A DNA stretch of 64,000 nt from an uncultured Sphingomonadaceae bacterium (GCA_947488845.1 CANLBM010000014.1:34862-98861); one strand, 5' to 3'; positions 50,514 through 62,310 are shown, counted from the first letter of the stretch. A program made the numbers and translations. The notes: a model not told the origin generated them from the letters alone.

Positions 50514-50529
50514 CATGACAATAGTCACA
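50514..50529 (-). promoter_or_regulatory. Candidate CRP-type operator upstream of the crp-like gene
   Basis: CATGA-N6-TCACA on the plus strand, i.e. TGTGA-N6-TCATG on the minus strand, matches the CRP consensus TGTGA-N6-TCACA in 8 of 10 positions. It lies 60 nt upstream of the start at 50454. A second inverted repeat, ATTGGAT/ATCCAAT, is at 50543-50565. Confidence 0.5.
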
Positions 50530-50596
50530 TTCTGTAAATTGAATTGGATAAATTCGACATCCAATCAAAACTATTGAATCTGCGCCATTTTAAAGC

Positions 50597-52228
<1,632 letters not shown>

Positions 52229-52282
52229 GGGAGGAGAGGCTTAAGGCGTTATCACCGCATATGGCAATCCCGCGAATCCGGA

Positions 52283-52309
52283 AAAGTGAAATAAATATTA
52301 TTTTACTTT
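52283..52309. promoter_or_regulatory. A/T-rich hairpin between secG and pyrG
   Basis: AAAGTGAAATAA and TTATTTTACTTT form a 12-bp stem with one G-U and a 3-nt loop, about 55 nt upstream of the pyrG start. On the minus strand the descending arm is T-rich, so it could be a weak terminator for secG, or part of the pyrG leader. Confidence 0.35.
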
Positions 52310-52405
52310 GGTCAGTCGCCGATCATGTATGAACGCGAATCGATAGGAACGCACTGTCGGCGCGATGGTCCGGCTATCAATCTCTGTAGAGGTCTCTGGA
52401 AAAAC

Positions 52406-52804
52406 CTATTGGTCCAGCGGAACGCCAGCATCCGAATCGGTAGCAGGAGCTTTGTCATCCGCAGTCGCGGCAGCCGCTGCTGCCAATGGATCGTCACCGA
52501 CCAGAGGCACATCATCGGCAGGCGCGGAAACCGGCGCACTGGTATCGCGTTGCAGACTCTGGTCAATAGTATCGGTTTTGCCCTCCGCGGCAGCCAGAAC
52601 CGCCAGCGAGATTGACAAGGACACAAACAAGACCGCCAGAACCGAAGTCGACCGGGTCAGCAGATCCGCTGCACCGCGCGCCGACATCATACCGGATGGC
52701 GAGCCGCCCACACCCAGTCCGCCGCCTTCGGATTTTTGCATCAATATAACGCCGACCAACATGGCGGCAACAATGGCTTGAAGGACGGTAAGAAAAAGAA
52801 ACAT
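52406..52804 (-). CDS. secG: Preprotein translocase subunit SecG
   Basis: A 132-residue membrane subunit of SecYEG. Two membrane helices are visible (about 2-22 and 50-72), joined by the conserved cytoplasmic GGGLGVGGSPSGMMSARGAADLLTRST (seen in sections), the hallmark of SecG. The C-terminal tail is unusually long, rich in Ala, Asp and Thr and probably disordered, as in other sphingomonads. It is 200 nt downstream of tpiA on the same strand. Confidence 0.95.
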   Translation of the reverse strand: MFLFLTVLQAIVAAMLVGVILMQKSEGGGLGVGGSPSGMMSARGAADLLTRSTSVLAVLFVSLSISLAVLAAAEGKTDTIDQSLQRDTSAPVSAPADDVPLVGDDPLAAAAAATADDKAPATDSDAGVPLDQ

Positions 52805-53004
52805 GAGTTTTCCGAACTAATAAGGGGAGCATCCGCTCCAGCGTGCAGCGCACATAGCGATTGAGCCGTCCGAGTTCAAGCGATGAAAATCGCCGACCTC
52901 CGATAGGCTTGTGCGAAAAGACTGCCTAAATCCATGAGCATAGGCTCGAGCAGGACCAAATGGATTGGATCATTTTGCTGCGCCCTGCTCCGACGCGGAT
53001 ATCT

Positions 53005-53751
53005 TCAAGCGTCCGCAGCAGCCTCGATAATCGGTCCGAATTTCGCGGCCGTCAGACTTGCACCGCCAACCAGCCCGCCATCGACATTGGGCACAGCAAG
53101 CAATTCTGCAGCATTGCTGCCATTCATCGACCCGCCATAAAGAATTCGCACGGCATCACTGCCCTGGCTCATCAACTCTCCGAGTTTCTTGCGAATGGCC
53201 GCATGCATTTCGGCGACATCGCCAGTCTCCGGAACCCGGCCGGTCCCGATCGCCCACACCGGTTCATAAGCGATCGTAAGCCAATCTGCACTGACGCCTG
53301 CGGGAAAGGAACGGGCGAGCTGGATCGTGACAATTTCAATGGCCTGTCCGGCATCGCGCTCTTCTTCGGTTTCGCCAACGCAAATAATCGCGCCCATTCC
53401 GGCTGCGTGAACAGCCTCGGCCTTGGCCTTCACTTCGGAATCGCCTTCCTGCTGGTCCGCGCGGCGTTCGCTGTGCCCGAGAATCGAGTAAGTCGCTCCT
53501 GCTTCCTTGAGCATGGCAGCAGAAAGGCAGCCGGTATGCGCGCCATTTTCTGCATAATGGCAATCCTGCGCGCCGATGGCAAAGCCAGGATTGGCCTGCG
53601 CGGCAGCGGCGATCAATGTTGCTGGCGGACAGATTCCGACATCTGCGCCCTCATGGGTGGATGCAATGGCCGCAATCGCGGCAATATCGGCAAGCTGCGC
53701 CCGCAACCCGTTCATTTTCCAGTTGCCGACGATATATTTGCGGTTTGCCAT
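53005..53751 (-). CDS. tpiA: Triose-phosphate isomerase
   Basis: Interconverts DHAP and glyceraldehyde-3-phosphate; 248 residues starting MANRKYIVGNWKMNG. The catalytic set is complete: Lys in NWKMN (residue 12), His in ILGHSERR near 93, and Glu in YEPVWAIGTG near 163; the phosphate-binding LYGGSMNGSN near 205 follows. The frame is open to 53787, but ATG 53751 matches the family. It is divergent from ppiD over 153 bp. Confidence 0.97.
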   Translation of the reverse strand: MANRKYIVGNWKMNGLRAQLADIAAIAAIASTHEGADVGICPPATLIAAAAQANPGFAIGAQDCHYAENGAHTGCLSAAMLKEAGATYSILGHSERRADQQEGDSEVKAKAEAVHAAGMGAIICVGETEEERDAGQAIEIVTIQLARSFPAGVSADWLTIAYEPVWAIGTGRVPETGDVAEMHAAIRKKLGELMSQGSDAVRILYGGSMNGSNAAELLAVPNVDGGLVGGASLTAAKFGPIIEAAADA

Positions 53752-53904
53752 GATGCGTTCTGCCTTTTCTGTTTTTCTATCGGCCATCCGCTATCAAATA
53801 TCCTTCACCTTGCCAATTTTCTTCCGCAGTCTTTTGCTTGAACCACAAAGCCAAGCCGCCTAAAGCAAGCGCAAATCCAACTCCCGCAATGGAACATCTC
53901 TTTT

Positions 53905-55848
53905 ATGATCAGTTTTTTCCGCCGCATTTTTTCTTCGAAACTCGGTCTTTTTCTGACCTTTTGTTTCGTCGGCCTGATCGCCATTGCCTTCGCCACGGCC
54001 GACGTGTCGAGCAGTGGCACATTCGGCGGCGTTACCGGTTCGGGAACAGCGGCCAAAGTTGGCGATAGCAAACTGACCAGCGCGGAACTCAGCCAATCCG
54101 TAACCAACGCCTTTCGCGGCGAGCAGCGTGAGAATACCGGGCTGGATCTCAAAACCTATATCAACGGTGGCGGCTTCGACGATGTCTTGGAACGCCTGAT
54201 CAACAGCTTCGCCATTGCCGATTTCGGTACAAAATATGGCATGGCAGCGGGCAAACGTCTGGTCGACAGCGAAATCTCAAGCATTCCGGCCTTTCAAGGT
54301 GCCGATGGACAGTTTAGCGAAGAAAATTTCCGGCGCGCCATGCAGCAGCAAGGGATAAACGAATCCCAATTGCGCAACGACTTCACCCGTAACCTGCTGG
54401 CTGACCAGTTATTGACGGCTGCCGGATTCGGCGCAACGGTGCCGCAGAAGCTTGTTGTTCCTTATGCTTCCCTGCTGCTCGAATCACGCGAAGGACAGAT
54501 TATAACAATCCCGTCAGTAGCCTTCATCGAGAACGTCAAACCGGCGAAGGCAGCGGTCGACGCCTTTTATGCCAAGAACGCGTCCCGCTACACGGTTCCC
54601 GAACGCCGGTCGATCCGTTATGCATTGTTCGAAAAGTCCCGGTTCAACGACAAGATCACACCGACCGAAAAGGAAATTGCGGGCTATTACAGTCTCAACA
54701 AGTCCCGCTATTCTGCAAGCGAGACCCGCAATCTAAAGCAGGTTATCGTACCTACCGAAGCAGCAGCCAAGGCGTTAGCGACCAAGATAAGCGGCGGCAC
54801 TTCGATTGATCAGGCCGCTCAATCGGTCGGTTTGTCCGCTGCCGAAGTGGGTTCAACCAACAAAACCGACTTTGCCAATATGGCATCTCAAGCGGTCGCC
54901 AATGCCGCCTTTTCCGCCCGGTCGGGCGCTGTCGCCGGCCCCGCACAAAGCGCCCTCGGCTGGCACATCGTGATGGTCAAGGATATCAAGCAAATCCCCG
55001 GTCGTACGCTGGAGCAGGTTCGTACGGAGATTGTCAGCGAACTGACCCGCACAAAAATCGAAGAGGCGATGGCGGAACTGACTGTCCGTCTGGAGGATGA
55101 ATTTGCCGACGGCGCGACGCTCGGCGATATCGCCAAAGCGGAACAGCTGAAAGTGGAAGCAACCCCTGCCCTGCTCGCCAATGGCCAAAACCCGAATGAC
55201 CAGAATTACAAACCGATTCCCGAGATGCAGCGGCTGTTGCCGATAGCCTTTGCAATGGATGAAGATTCCGATCCTCAGGTCGTCGAAATCATTCCCGGCC
55301 AGCAATATGCTGTGGTCGATGTGTCCGAAATTACCGAGGCAGCTCCGCCACCACTGGCGCAGATCGAGCAATTGGTTACACGCGATTATATGCTCGATCA
55401 GGGATCGAAGAAAGCCAAGGCCGTCGCAGACAAAATTGCAAAAGCGGTGGGCAGCGGCACATCATTGTCCAAAGCGGTTGCCGATGCGGGAGTCAAATTA
55501 CCCGGAATCCAGAAGATCAGCTCGACCAGAGCCGAACTTGCCCGGCAGAGCCAGCAGGGCCAGGTACCCGCGCCGCTCAGCCTTATGTTCAGCATGGCAC
55601 AGGGTACCGCAAAATCCCTCGCTGCACCACGTGATCAGGGTTGGTTTGTGGTGGTACTCGACAAGCTCAATCGTGGCGATGCGTCCAAACGCGACGATCT
55701 GCTGAAAGCGACGCAAGCACAATTCAAGCAGGTATTCGGCAATGAATATACCGCTCAGTTCATCAACGCGATGAAAGCGGATATTGGCGTCGAGCGCAAC
55801 GAGACTACGCTGACCACGCTGAAAAAACAGCTACTCGGCGGCAATTGA
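53905..55848 (+). CDS. ppiD: Periplasmic folding chaperone PpiD (SurA-N / parvulin-like)
   Basis: A 647-residue membrane-anchored folding factor for newly exported proteins. The N-terminal FFRRIFSSKLGLFLTFCFVGLIAIAFA includes one membrane helix (about 13-30, cytoplasmic N-terminus). A SurA-N-like chaperone part (35-230) and a parvulin-type domain (about 260-370, VIVPTEAAAKALATKI and GALGWHIVMVKDI-like SALGWHIVMVKD) follow. A large alpha-helical C-terminal part completes it. trpE starts 8 nt after the stop, so trpE is translated from the same mRNA. Confidence 0.93.
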   Translation: MISFFRRIFSSKLGLFLTFCFVGLIAIAFATADVSSSGTFGGVTGSGTAAKVGDSKLTSAELSQSVTNAFRGEQRENTGLDLKTYINGGGFDDVLERLINSFAIADFGTKYGMAAGKRLVDSEISSIPAFQGADGQFSEENFRRAMQQQGINESQLRNDFTRNLLADQLLTAAGFGATVPQKLVVPYASLLLESREGQIITIPSVAFIENVKPAKAAVDAFYAKNASRYTVPERRSIRYALFEKSRFNDKITPTEKEIAGYYSLNKSRYSASETRNLKQVIVPTEAAAKALATKISGGTSIDQAAQSVGLSAAEVGSTNKTDFANMASQAVANAAFSARSGAVAGPAQSALGWHIVMVKDIKQIPGRTLEQVRTEIVSELTRTKIEEAMAELTVRLEDEFADGATLGDIAKAEQLKVEATPALLANGQNPNDQNYKPIPEMQRLLPIAFAMDEDSDPQVVEIIPGQQYAVVDVSEITEAAPPPLAQIEQLVTRDYMLDQGSKKAKAVADKIAKAVGSGTSLSKAVADAGVKLPGIQKISSTRAELARQSQQGQVPAPLSLMFSMAQGTAKSLAAPRDQGWFVVVLDKLNRGDASKRDDLLKATQAQFKQVFGNEYTAQFINAMKADIGVERNETTLTTLKKQLLGGN

Positions 55849-55855
55849 TCCCAAT

Positions 55856-57397
55856 ATGGCGGGCAGTTTCGGAATAGAAGCGGCACGCGCGGCACTGGAC
55901 AGCGGCAGTCCGGCGCTGGTCTGGCGACGGCAGGTCGCGGACACCGAAACGCCGGTCTCCGCTGCCCTGAAACTGATGGAAGAAGGCCGCGGCGACTATC
56001 TGCTGGAATCGGTCGAAGGTGGCGAGACCCGTGGACGGCACAGCATGATCGGCCTCGCGCCCGATCTGGTGTTTCGCGCTGATGGCGCACAAGCGGCGAT
56101 CAATCGCACATGGCTGCAAGACCGCGAGGCCTTTGCGCCCGAAAGCGGCGACAGCCTCTCCGCCCTGCGCAATCTGGTCGAGGCCTGCCGGATGGATGTG
56201 CCGGAGGAACTGCCCCGCGCCCTTGCCTGCCTGGTCGGCTATTTCGGCTATGAAACCATCGGTCTGGTCGAGAAGCTTCCGCGCGCGCCGCAATCGGAGC
56301 TGGACCTGCCCGACATGCTGTTTGTCCGGCCGACGGTGATCCTCATCTTTGACCGGCTGGCCGACGAGCTGTTTCTGGTCGCGCCGGTCTGGCCCGAGAC
56401 CGAGGGCGATAGCGAAGCCAAGATCATCGCGGCCGAGCAGCGTCTGGACGAGGCGCAGCGCGAACTGTCCACCCCCGTTCGTCCCGAGCTTGTCGAGGGA
56501 CGCTTGTCAGGCGCTCAACAGGCCGGGCTCAGTCCGGACGGACCGGAGTTCACGCCGCATATATCCGCCGAAAAATATGGCGAGATGGTGTTGCGCGCCA
56601 AGGATTATATCGAGGCCGGGGATATCTTCCAGGTGGTGCTGGCGCAACGTTTCACCACGCCCTTCACCCTGCCGCCAATCGAACTCTATCGCGCGCTGCG
56701 CCGGATCAATCCCTCGCCCTTCCTGTTCTTCCTCGACCTGCCCGGCTTTGCCCTCACCGGTTCCAGCCCGGAAATCCTGGTTCGCGCGCGCGATGGCGAG
56801 GTCACCATCCGTCCGATCGCCGGCACCCGTCCGCGCGGCAGGAATGCCGCCGAGGACAAGGCGAACCGGGAAAGCCTGCTTGCCGATCCCAAGGAACGGG
56901 CCGAACATCTGATGCTGCTCGATCTCGGCCGCAATGATGTCGGCCGCGTGGCGAGCGCACACAGCGTCGAGGTGACCGACAGCTATACGGTCGAATTTTA
57001 CAGCCATGTCATGCACATTGTCTCGAACGTGGTCGGAGAGCTGGCCCCGGACAAGGATGCGCTCGACGCCCTGTTCGCCGGTTTCCCCGCCGGCACGGTC
57101 AGCGGCGCGCCAAAAGTCCGCGCCTGCCAGATCATCGCCGAACTCGAACCCGAAACCCGCGGCGCCTATGCCGGTGGCGTCGGCTATTTCTCTCCCGATG
57201 GCAGTATGGACAGCTGTATCGTCCTGCGCACCGGGATAGTGAAGGACGGCATGCTGCATGTGCAGGCAGGCGCAGGGATCGTGGCGGATAGTGATCCGAC
57301 TTATGAGCTAGCCGAATGTCGGGCCAAAGCGGGCGCGTTGCTGGCGGCGGCGAAAGAGGCGGTAAAGCGGGCGCGGGATGTGGGGTTCGGGCAGTAA
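55856..57397 (+). CDS. trpE: Anthranilate synthase component I TrpE
   Basis: Uses chorismate and ammonia from TrpG to make anthranilate; 513 residues. The chorismate-binding domain shows IRPIAGTRPRG near 318-328, LLDLGRNDVGRV near 356, and FPAGTVSGAPKVRA near 405. The N-terminal regulatory part has the LLESVEGGETRGRHSMIG pattern with the Trp-feedback site. It is separated from trpG by about 700 nt with two minus-strand genes. It is 8 nt after ppiD. Confidence 0.97.
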   Translation: MAGSFGIEAARAALDSGSPALVWRRQVADTETPVSAALKLMEEGRGDYLLESVEGGETRGRHSMIGLAPDLVFRADGAQAAINRTWLQDREAFAPESGDSLSALRNLVEACRMDVPEELPRALACLVGYFGYETIGLVEKLPRAPQSELDLPDMLFVRPTVILIFDRLADELFLVAPVWPETEGDSEAKIIAAEQRLDEAQRELSTPVRPELVEGRLSGAQQAGLSPDGPEFTPHISAEKYGEMVLRAKDYIEAGDIFQVVLAQRFTTPFTLPPIELYRALRRINPSPFLFFLDLPGFALTGSSPEILVRARDGEVTIRPIAGTRPRGRNAAEDKANRESLLADPKERAEHLMLLDLGRNDVGRVASAHSVEVTDSYTVEFYSHVMHIVSNVVGELAPDKDALDALFAGFPAGTVSGAPKVRACQIIAELEPETRGAYAGGVGYFSPDGSMDSCIVLRTGIVKDGMLHVQAGAGIVADSDPTYELAECRAKAGALLAAAKEAVKRARDVGFGQ

Positions 57398-57458
57398 GCT
57401 TTAACGTCAGCTGTTGGCGCATAAGAACACATTACAGAGCCCTCAGCGGACCGACCCA

Positions 57459-57632
57459 CTAGCGAACAGTGGATGAATTGACGACAACGCAACCTTGGCC
57501 GCGGGTCATAGGCGCAACAACGATGTCGTCTTGGTCTATGCACTGCTTTGCATCGTTGATTTTCAAGAGCACACCGCCAACGACTAGCACCAAAAAGATG
57601 ATAATAAATATCAGGGGATGAATGCGCTTCAT
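57459..57632 (-). CDS. Small membrane-anchored protein, uncertain gene
   Basis: A 57-residue frame from ATG 57632 (a second ATG, 57647, adds five residues). MKRIHPLIFIIIFLVLVVGGVLLKI forms a positive-inside single helix, and the outside part has two Cys near 31 and 48 (QCIDQDD, GQGCVVV). The pattern is plausible for a real small membrane protein, but there is no clear ribosome-binding site. It lies between trpE and the PHA gene. Not recognised. Confidence 0.4.
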   Translation of the reverse strand: MKRIHPLIFIIIFLVLVVGGVLLKINDAKQCIDQDDIVVAPMTRGQGCVVVNSSTVR

Positions 57633-57719
57633 CTGCGAACTTTGCATGGTTGCACCGATTAATTCAATATCCGTTAGCCACCCCGTTGATGCCGTCAGAA
57701 ACGACCGAAGCTCGCGTCC

Positions 57720-58022
57720 TCACTCCAGCATCTTCGGCGCTTCCTTCTGCAGCTTGGCCTTTATCTTATTTGCGAACATCGCCAGCATCGGCGGCAGATC
57801 GAAAATGCCGTATACCTCGTCCTCGCGAACATGCATGTCGCTTTTGATGCGCTGGCCGACGGCTTCAAGGGTGAAGTGGAGATGATCACCTTCCCAGTGA
57901 TGGTCGGTCAGACTGGCGCCCGGGATGATATCGCTCAGCGTGTGAATGCCGCTGCCGATGCGGTTCTTGGCTTCGGCCAGACCCAGTTTGTGCGGAATGT
58001 TGACGGTGACGGGCTCGCCCAT
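57720..58022 (-). CDS. Polyhydroxyalkanoic acid system family protein
   Basis: A 100-residue protein of the PHA_gran_rgn family. The pattern [15 protein letters not shown] near 9-23, followed by a beta-strand region ending in [18 protein letters not shown] near 76-93, is characteristic. Members are small proteins named from genes near PHA granule loci; their function is not well established, and no pha genes are in the window. It interrupts the trpE-trpG order on the opposite strand, an arrangement I recall from other sphingomonads. Confidence 0.85.
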   Translation of the reverse strand: MGEPVTVNIPHKLGLAEAKNRIGSGIHTLSDIIPGASLTDHHWEGDHLHFTLEAVGQRIKSDMHVREDEVYGIFDLPPMLAMFANKIKAKLQKEAPKMLE

Positions 58023-58110
58023 GAAATATTCTCCCTTTTCTGTGCTTTATCAGCACTCGGTCGCACGTCAAAGCTTGGCGAGAGCAGAATTTCCGATTAG
58101 GCAGCTTTGC

Positions 58111-58695
58111 ATGATCCTCGTTATCGACAATTATGACAGCTTCACCTTCAACCTGGTCCATTATCTGATGGAGCTGGGCGCGGAGGTTCGCGTCGAGCGC
58201 AATGACGCACTCACCGCCAGCGAAGCTCTGGCCACCGGCGCGCAAGCCTTCCTGATTTCACCGGGCCCCTGCACCCCCAATGAAGCCGGCATATCGCTCG
58301 ATCTGGTCGCGGCCTGCGCCGATGCGGGAAAGCCGCTGCTCGGCGTCTGCCTCGGCCACCAGAGCATTGGCCAGCATTTCGGCGGCAAGGTTGTCCGCGG
58401 CGGCCTGATGCACGGCAAGACATCGCCGGTGACCCATGACGGCAGCGGCGTCTTTGCCGGCCTGCCCTCGCCTTATACCGCGACCCGCTATCACTCGCTG
58501 ATCGTCGAGGATATTCCTGCCTGTCTGCCGGTCAACGCGACCGCAGATGATGGTTCGGTGATGGGCTTCCGCCACGAAAGCCTGCCGATCCACGGCGTGC
58601 AATTCCATCCCGAGAGCATTGCCACGGAACATGGCCATGCTTTGCTGGCCAATTTCATGGCGATTGCGGGGATCGAAGCGAAGGAACGGGCATGA
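58111..58695 (+). CDS. trpG: Anthranilate synthase component II TrpG (glutamine amidotransferase)
   Basis: Provides ammonia to TrpE; 194 residues from ATG 58111 ([14 protein letters not shown]). The nucleophile is Cys80 in [10 protein letters not shown], with the oxyanion Gly-rich [10 protein letters not shown] near 51-60 and catalytic His-Pro-Glu in QFHPESI near 171. In some bacteria TrpG also serves PabB. Its stop overlaps the trpD start by 4 nt (ATGA). The frame is open upstream to 57946, but that extension overlaps the PHA gene. Confidence 0.97.
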   Translation: MILVIDNYDSFTFNLVHYLMELGAEVRVERNDALTASEALATGAQAFLISPGPCTPNEAGISLDLVAACADAGKPLLGVCLGHQSIGQHFGGKVVRGGLMHGKTSPVTHDGSGVFAGLPSPYTATRYHSLIVEDIPACLPVNATADDGSVMGFRHESLPIHGVQFHPESIATEHGHALLANFMAIAGIEAKERA

Positions 58696-59678
58696 CCTTG
58701 CCCGATCCGGCGAACGCCATGTCCGAAACGTCTGCCCGCGACGCTTTTTCCGCGATACTGGACGGATCCTGTTCGACAGCGGAAATCACCGCCTTTCTGG
58801 TCGCGCTGGCCGATCGGGGCGAGACAGCCACCGAGATCGCTGCAGCAGCAACAGAAATGCGCGCGCGGATGATCGGCGTCGACGCCCCCGCCAACGCCAT
58901 TGATGTCTGCGGCACGGGCGGCGATGGCAGCCACAGTCTGAATATTTCCACCGCCACCGCGCTGGTGGTGGCCGCCTGCGAAATCCCGATGGCGAAACAT
59001 GGCAACCGCGCTGCCTCGAGCAAATCGGGCGCGGCTGACACGCTGGAGGCGCTCGGTCTCGATCTGGCGAAGGCGGCGACCAATGGCGAGCAGAGCCTGC
59101 GCGAGATCGGCATCGCCTTTTTCTTTGCGCCCAATCACCATCCGGCGCTCGGCCCGCTGGCGCCGATCCGCAAGGCGATCGGTCGCCGCACGATTTTCAA
59201 CCTGCTTGGTCCGTTGTGCAATCCCGCCAAGGTCAAGCGGCAGCTGATCGGCGTCGCCTCTCCTGATCTGGTCGAGACCTATGCCGAAGCGGCGCTGCAA
59301 CTGGGCTATGACAAGGCGATGATCGTCTCCGGCGAGGAAGGGCTCGACGAGCTCAGCATTTCCGGTTCCAGCCGTATTGCCATGATCAGCGACGGTGCCG
59401 TCACCATCAGCCGGATCACGCCCGAAGATGCCGGCCTGCCCCGTCACCCGGCGGAAGCGATCAAGGGTGGCGATCCCGCCTATAATGCCGCTGCGCTCAA
59501 GGCGCTGCTGCAGGGCGAGAAATCCCCCTATCGCGATGCCGTATTGCTCAACAGCGCCGCCGCGCTGATGGTCGCTGGCGAAGTCGACAGCTGGGAAGAA
59601 GGGGTCGAGGAAGCCGCCGAAGCGCTCGACAAGGGGCTTGCCAACGCCATGCTCAACTGCTGGATCGCCAATCAATGA
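58692..59678 (+). CDS. trpD: Anthranilate phosphoribosyltransferase TrpD
   Basis: Adds the phosphoribosyl group of PRPP to anthranilate; 328 residues. The PRPP-binding signature [15 protein letters not shown] lies near 74-88, followed by [21 protein letters not shown] near 100-120. It overlaps trpG and trpC by 4 nt each, so trpGDC forms one translationally coupled block. Confidence 0.97.
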   Translation: MTLPDPANAMSETSARDAFSAILDGSCSTAEITAFLVALADRGETATEIAAAATEMRARMIGVDAPANAIDVCGTGGDGSHSLNISTATALVVAACEIPMAKHGNRAASSKSGAADTLEALGLDLAKAATNGEQSLREIGIAFFFAPNHHPALGPLAPIRKAIGRRTIFNLLGPLCNPAKVKRQLIGVASPDLVETYAEAALQLGYDKAMIVSGEEGLDELSISGSSRIAMISDGAVTISRITPEDAGLPRHPAEAIKGGDPAYNAAALKALLQGEKSPYRDAVLLNSAAALMVAGEVDSWEEGVEEAAEALDKGLANAMLNCWIANQ

Positions 59679-60466
59679 ACAAGCTTGATGAAATCTGTGC
59701 CGCCAAACGCGACCACGTCCGGCAACAGCAGGCGATTGTATCAGCCGCAGCGCTGCGCGACGATATCGGGCACCAGACCCCGCCGCGTGGCTTCCTCGCC
59801 GCGATCCGCGAAAAATCGGCCGACGGCTTTGCTCTGATCGCGGAGATCAAGAAGGCCAGCCCGTCCAAGGGCCTGATCCGCGAGGATTTCGATCCTCCCG
59901 CCCACGCCCGCGCCTATCAGGCAGGTGGCGCGGCGTGCCTGTCGGTTCTGACCGACCAGCCCTATTTCCAGGGCGCCGATGATTATCTCGTCACCGCTCG
60001 CACCGCTGTCAACCTGCCCTGCCTGCGCAAGGATTTCATGGTCGATCCCTGGCAGGTCGCCGAATCCCGGGCGCTTGGCGCGGACGCTATCCTGATCATC
60101 ATGGCGGCGCTGGACGATGCTCTGGCGGCGGAGATCGAAGCGGAAGCGCTGGCGCTCGGCATGGACGCGCTGATCGAGGTGCATGACGAAGACGAACTGG
60201 AACGCGCGTTGAAGCTGCAGTCACCGTTGCTCGGCATCAACAACCGCAATCTCAAGACCTTCGAGACCAGCCTCGACCAGACCGAGCGGCTCGCCAGGCT
60301 GGTCCCCGACGACCGGATCATGGTTTCCGAAAGCGGCATCTTCACCCATGAAGACTGCCAGCGCCTGTCCCAATCGGGCGCCCGCGCCTTTTTGGTAGGT
60401 GAATCGCTGATGCGACAGGCTAATGTGGAGAGCGCAACCCGCCAGCTGCTGACAGGAAAGCCATGA
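59675..60466 (+). CDS. trpC: Indole-3-glycerol-phosphate synthase TrpC
   Basis: Ring-closure step of Trp synthesis; 263 residues, a single-function TIM barrel without fused TrpF. Visible are [14 protein letters not shown] near 48-60, [15 protein letters not shown] near 90, [12 protein letters not shown] near 115-126, [17 protein letters not shown] near 185-200 and VSESGIF near 217. It overlaps trpD upstream and moaC downstream by 4 nt (ATGA). Confidence 0.97.
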   Translation: MNKLDEICAAKRDHVRQQQAIVSAAALRDDIGHQTPPRGFLAAIREKSADGFALIAEIKKASPSKGLIREDFDPPAHARAYQAGGAACLSVLTDQPYFQGADDYLVTARTAVNLPCLRKDFMVDPWQVAESRALGADAILIIMAALDDALAAEIEAEALALGMDALIEVHDEDELERALKLQSPLLGINNRNLKTFETSLDQTERLARLVPDDRIMVSESGIFTHEDCQRLSQSGARAFLVGESLMRQANVESATRQLLTGKP

Positions 60467-60933
60467 GCAAATTGACCCATATCGACGGCGACGGCGCGGC
60501 CCATATGGTTGATGTCGGCGGCAAGGACGACACGGTGCGCGAAGCCCGTGCCGAGGGCCGGATCGCGATGAAATTGGAAGTTTTGGAAGCTATAAAGACC
60601 AATATGATGAAGAAGGGCGATGTGCTGGCGACGGCGCGCATTGCCGGGATCATGGCGGCGAAGAAGACCAGTGACCTCATTCCCTTGTGCCACCCGCTGG
60701 CGCTGACCAAGGTCGCGGTGGATTTCACCTTTCTCGATGACGGCATCAAGGTCTCGTCCATGGCCCGGCTGACCGGCAAGACTGGCGTGGAAATGGAAGC
60801 TTTGACAGCCTGTTCCGTCGCACTTCTGACAATCTATGACATGTCCAAGGCGATGCAGAAGGACATGGTGATCAGCGATATCCGCCTGCTCTCGAAAAGC
60901 GGCGGCAAGTCGGGAGACTGGACGGCGGAATGA
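60463..60933 (+). CDS. moaC: Cyclic pyranopterin monophosphate synthase MoaC
   Basis: Rearranges the MoaA product to cPMP; 156 residues, typical. The conserved [12 protein letters not shown] near 73-84 and [21 protein letters not shown] near 106-126 carry the catalytic His, Glu and Asp. It is inserted in a run with trpC (4-nt overlap) and moeA (4-nt overlap), linking two unrelated pathways in one operon. Confidence 0.97.
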   Translation: MSKLTHIDGDGAAHMVDVGGKDDTVREARAEGRIAMKLEVLEAIKTNMMKKGDVLATARIAGIMAAKKTSDLIPLCHPLALTKVAVDFTFLDDGIKVSSMARLTGKTGVEMEALTACSVALLTIYDMSKAMQKDMVISDIRLLSKSGGKSGDWTAE

Positions 60934-62114
60934 GCAGCTTGCTGCCCTTGGACGAAGCCCAAAAGCGACTGATCGCGCTGGCGGCCCGCCTGCCCGCCGA
61001 AACCCTATCCGTCCATGATGCGTTCGGCCGCTATCTCGCCAGCGATCTGATCGCAAAGCGCGAGCAACCGGCGGCCGACATGTCGGCGATGGACGGCTAT
61101 GCGATCCGCTTCGAGGATCGCGACGGTCCGTGGACAATGATCGGCGAGTGCGCCGCCGGCAGCCCGCCCTGCCGCGCGCTGCAAGCCGGAGAGGCCGCCC
61201 GTATTTTTACCGGAGCGCTGCTGCCCGAAGGCGCCGATACCGTGGTTATGCAGGAAAATGTCACCGCCGACGGCACCACCATCCGCCTGACCGCAGAACC
61301 CTCGCCCGACAAAGGCCGCCATGTCCGCCATCAGGGTGGTGATTTCGCGAAAGGCAGTATCGGTTTGCCAGCCGGCAGCCTGCTCAACCCGGCGGCGCTC
61401 GGCGAAGCGGTGATTGCCGGCTATGGCGAGCTGTCGGTCGGCAGCCAGCCCCGCGTGGCGGTGGTCTCGACCGGCGATGAACTGGTCGCGCCGGGCAGCG
61501 CCACCCTTCCCCACCAGATCCCCGCCAGCAATGACGTCATGCTGTCAGCCATGCTCGCCGGCCTGACCGCCGAAACCCGCAGCCTGAGCCGCGTTCCGGA
61601 CGATATGGACATTTTATGCCAGACGCTGGAAAGCGCGAAGGATTGCGATATCATCGTCACCATCGGCGGCGCATCGGTCGGCGATCATGATCTGGTCGGC
61701 CCCGCCTTCCGCAAGCTCGGCGCGGAGATCGACTTCTACAAGATCGCGATGAAACCGGGCAAGCCGGTGATGGCCGGCAAGCTCGGCAAGACGATGATAT
61801 TGGCGCTCCCCGGCAACCCGGCCTCCGCCTTCGTCGCAGCCACTTTGTTTCTGCTGCCGCTGGTCCGCTTCATGGCCGGAGCAAAGACATATCTGCCCGA
61901 ATATCACAAGGCCCCGACCAGCGAAGCCCTCCCCGCCAACGGCCCCCGCGCGCAGTTCCTGCGCGCCAAAGTCGACCAGAGCGGCATAACCCCCTTCAAC
62001 AGCCAGGACAGCGCCAAGCTCTCGGTGCTCGCGGCGTCCAATGCGCTGCTGTACCGGCCCGCTCATACGGATGCGGCGGATATTGGGGAGATGGTGCCTT
62101 ATATTGGGATATAG
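60930..62114 (+). CDS. moeA: Molybdopterin molybdenumtransferase MoeA
   Basis: Inserts molybdenum into adenylylated molybdopterin; 394 residues. Domain order: N-terminal [15 protein letters not shown] near 51-65, [19 protein letters not shown] near 91-109, [13 protein letters not shown] near 178-190, [13 protein letters not shown] near 245-257, [13 protein letters not shown] near 272-284, and [11 protein letters not shown] near 288-298. No further cofactor gene follows; the next 196 nt are empty, then an unrelated gene on the minus strand. Confidence 0.97.
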   Translation: MSSLLPLDEAQKRLIALAARLPAETLSVHDAFGRYLASDLIAKREQPAADMSAMDGYAIRFEDRDGPWTMIGECAAGSPPCRALQAGEAARIFTGALLPEGADTVVMQENVTADGTTIRLTAEPSPDKGRHVRHQGGDFAKGSIGLPAGSLLNPAALGEAVIAGYGELSVGSQPRVAVVSTGDELVAPGSATLPHQIPASNDVMLSAMLAGLTAETRSLSRVPDDMDILCQTLESAKDCDIIVTIGGASVGDHDLVGPAFRKLGAEIDFYKIAMKPGKPVMAGKLGKTMILALPGNPASAFVAATLFLLPLVRFMAGAKTYLPEYHKAPTSEALPANGPRAQFLRAKVDQSGITPFNSQDSAKLSVLAASNALLYRPAHTDAADIGEMVPYIGI

Positions 62115-62310
62115 TTGTCAGGGTCGTCCGCTATCGGCACGCTATTAGATCGTGCTGAAGGGATGAGAATGGGTGGGAAGCCGACATTTAAGACTGCAAA
62201 TTCAATCGTCACGTTTGGGCCCGTTTTCTGAATGGCGTCTCTTGGCTATTGCACTACCGTAAGCGGACCCTCGCAGGCGATAGCGGCGCTGCCAGCTTCC
62301 TTGTAGATCG

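Noticed and set aside
58023..58110. Possible Trp attenuator before trpG
   Set aside because: No short frame with adjacent Trp codons and no alternative terminator hairpin is seen.
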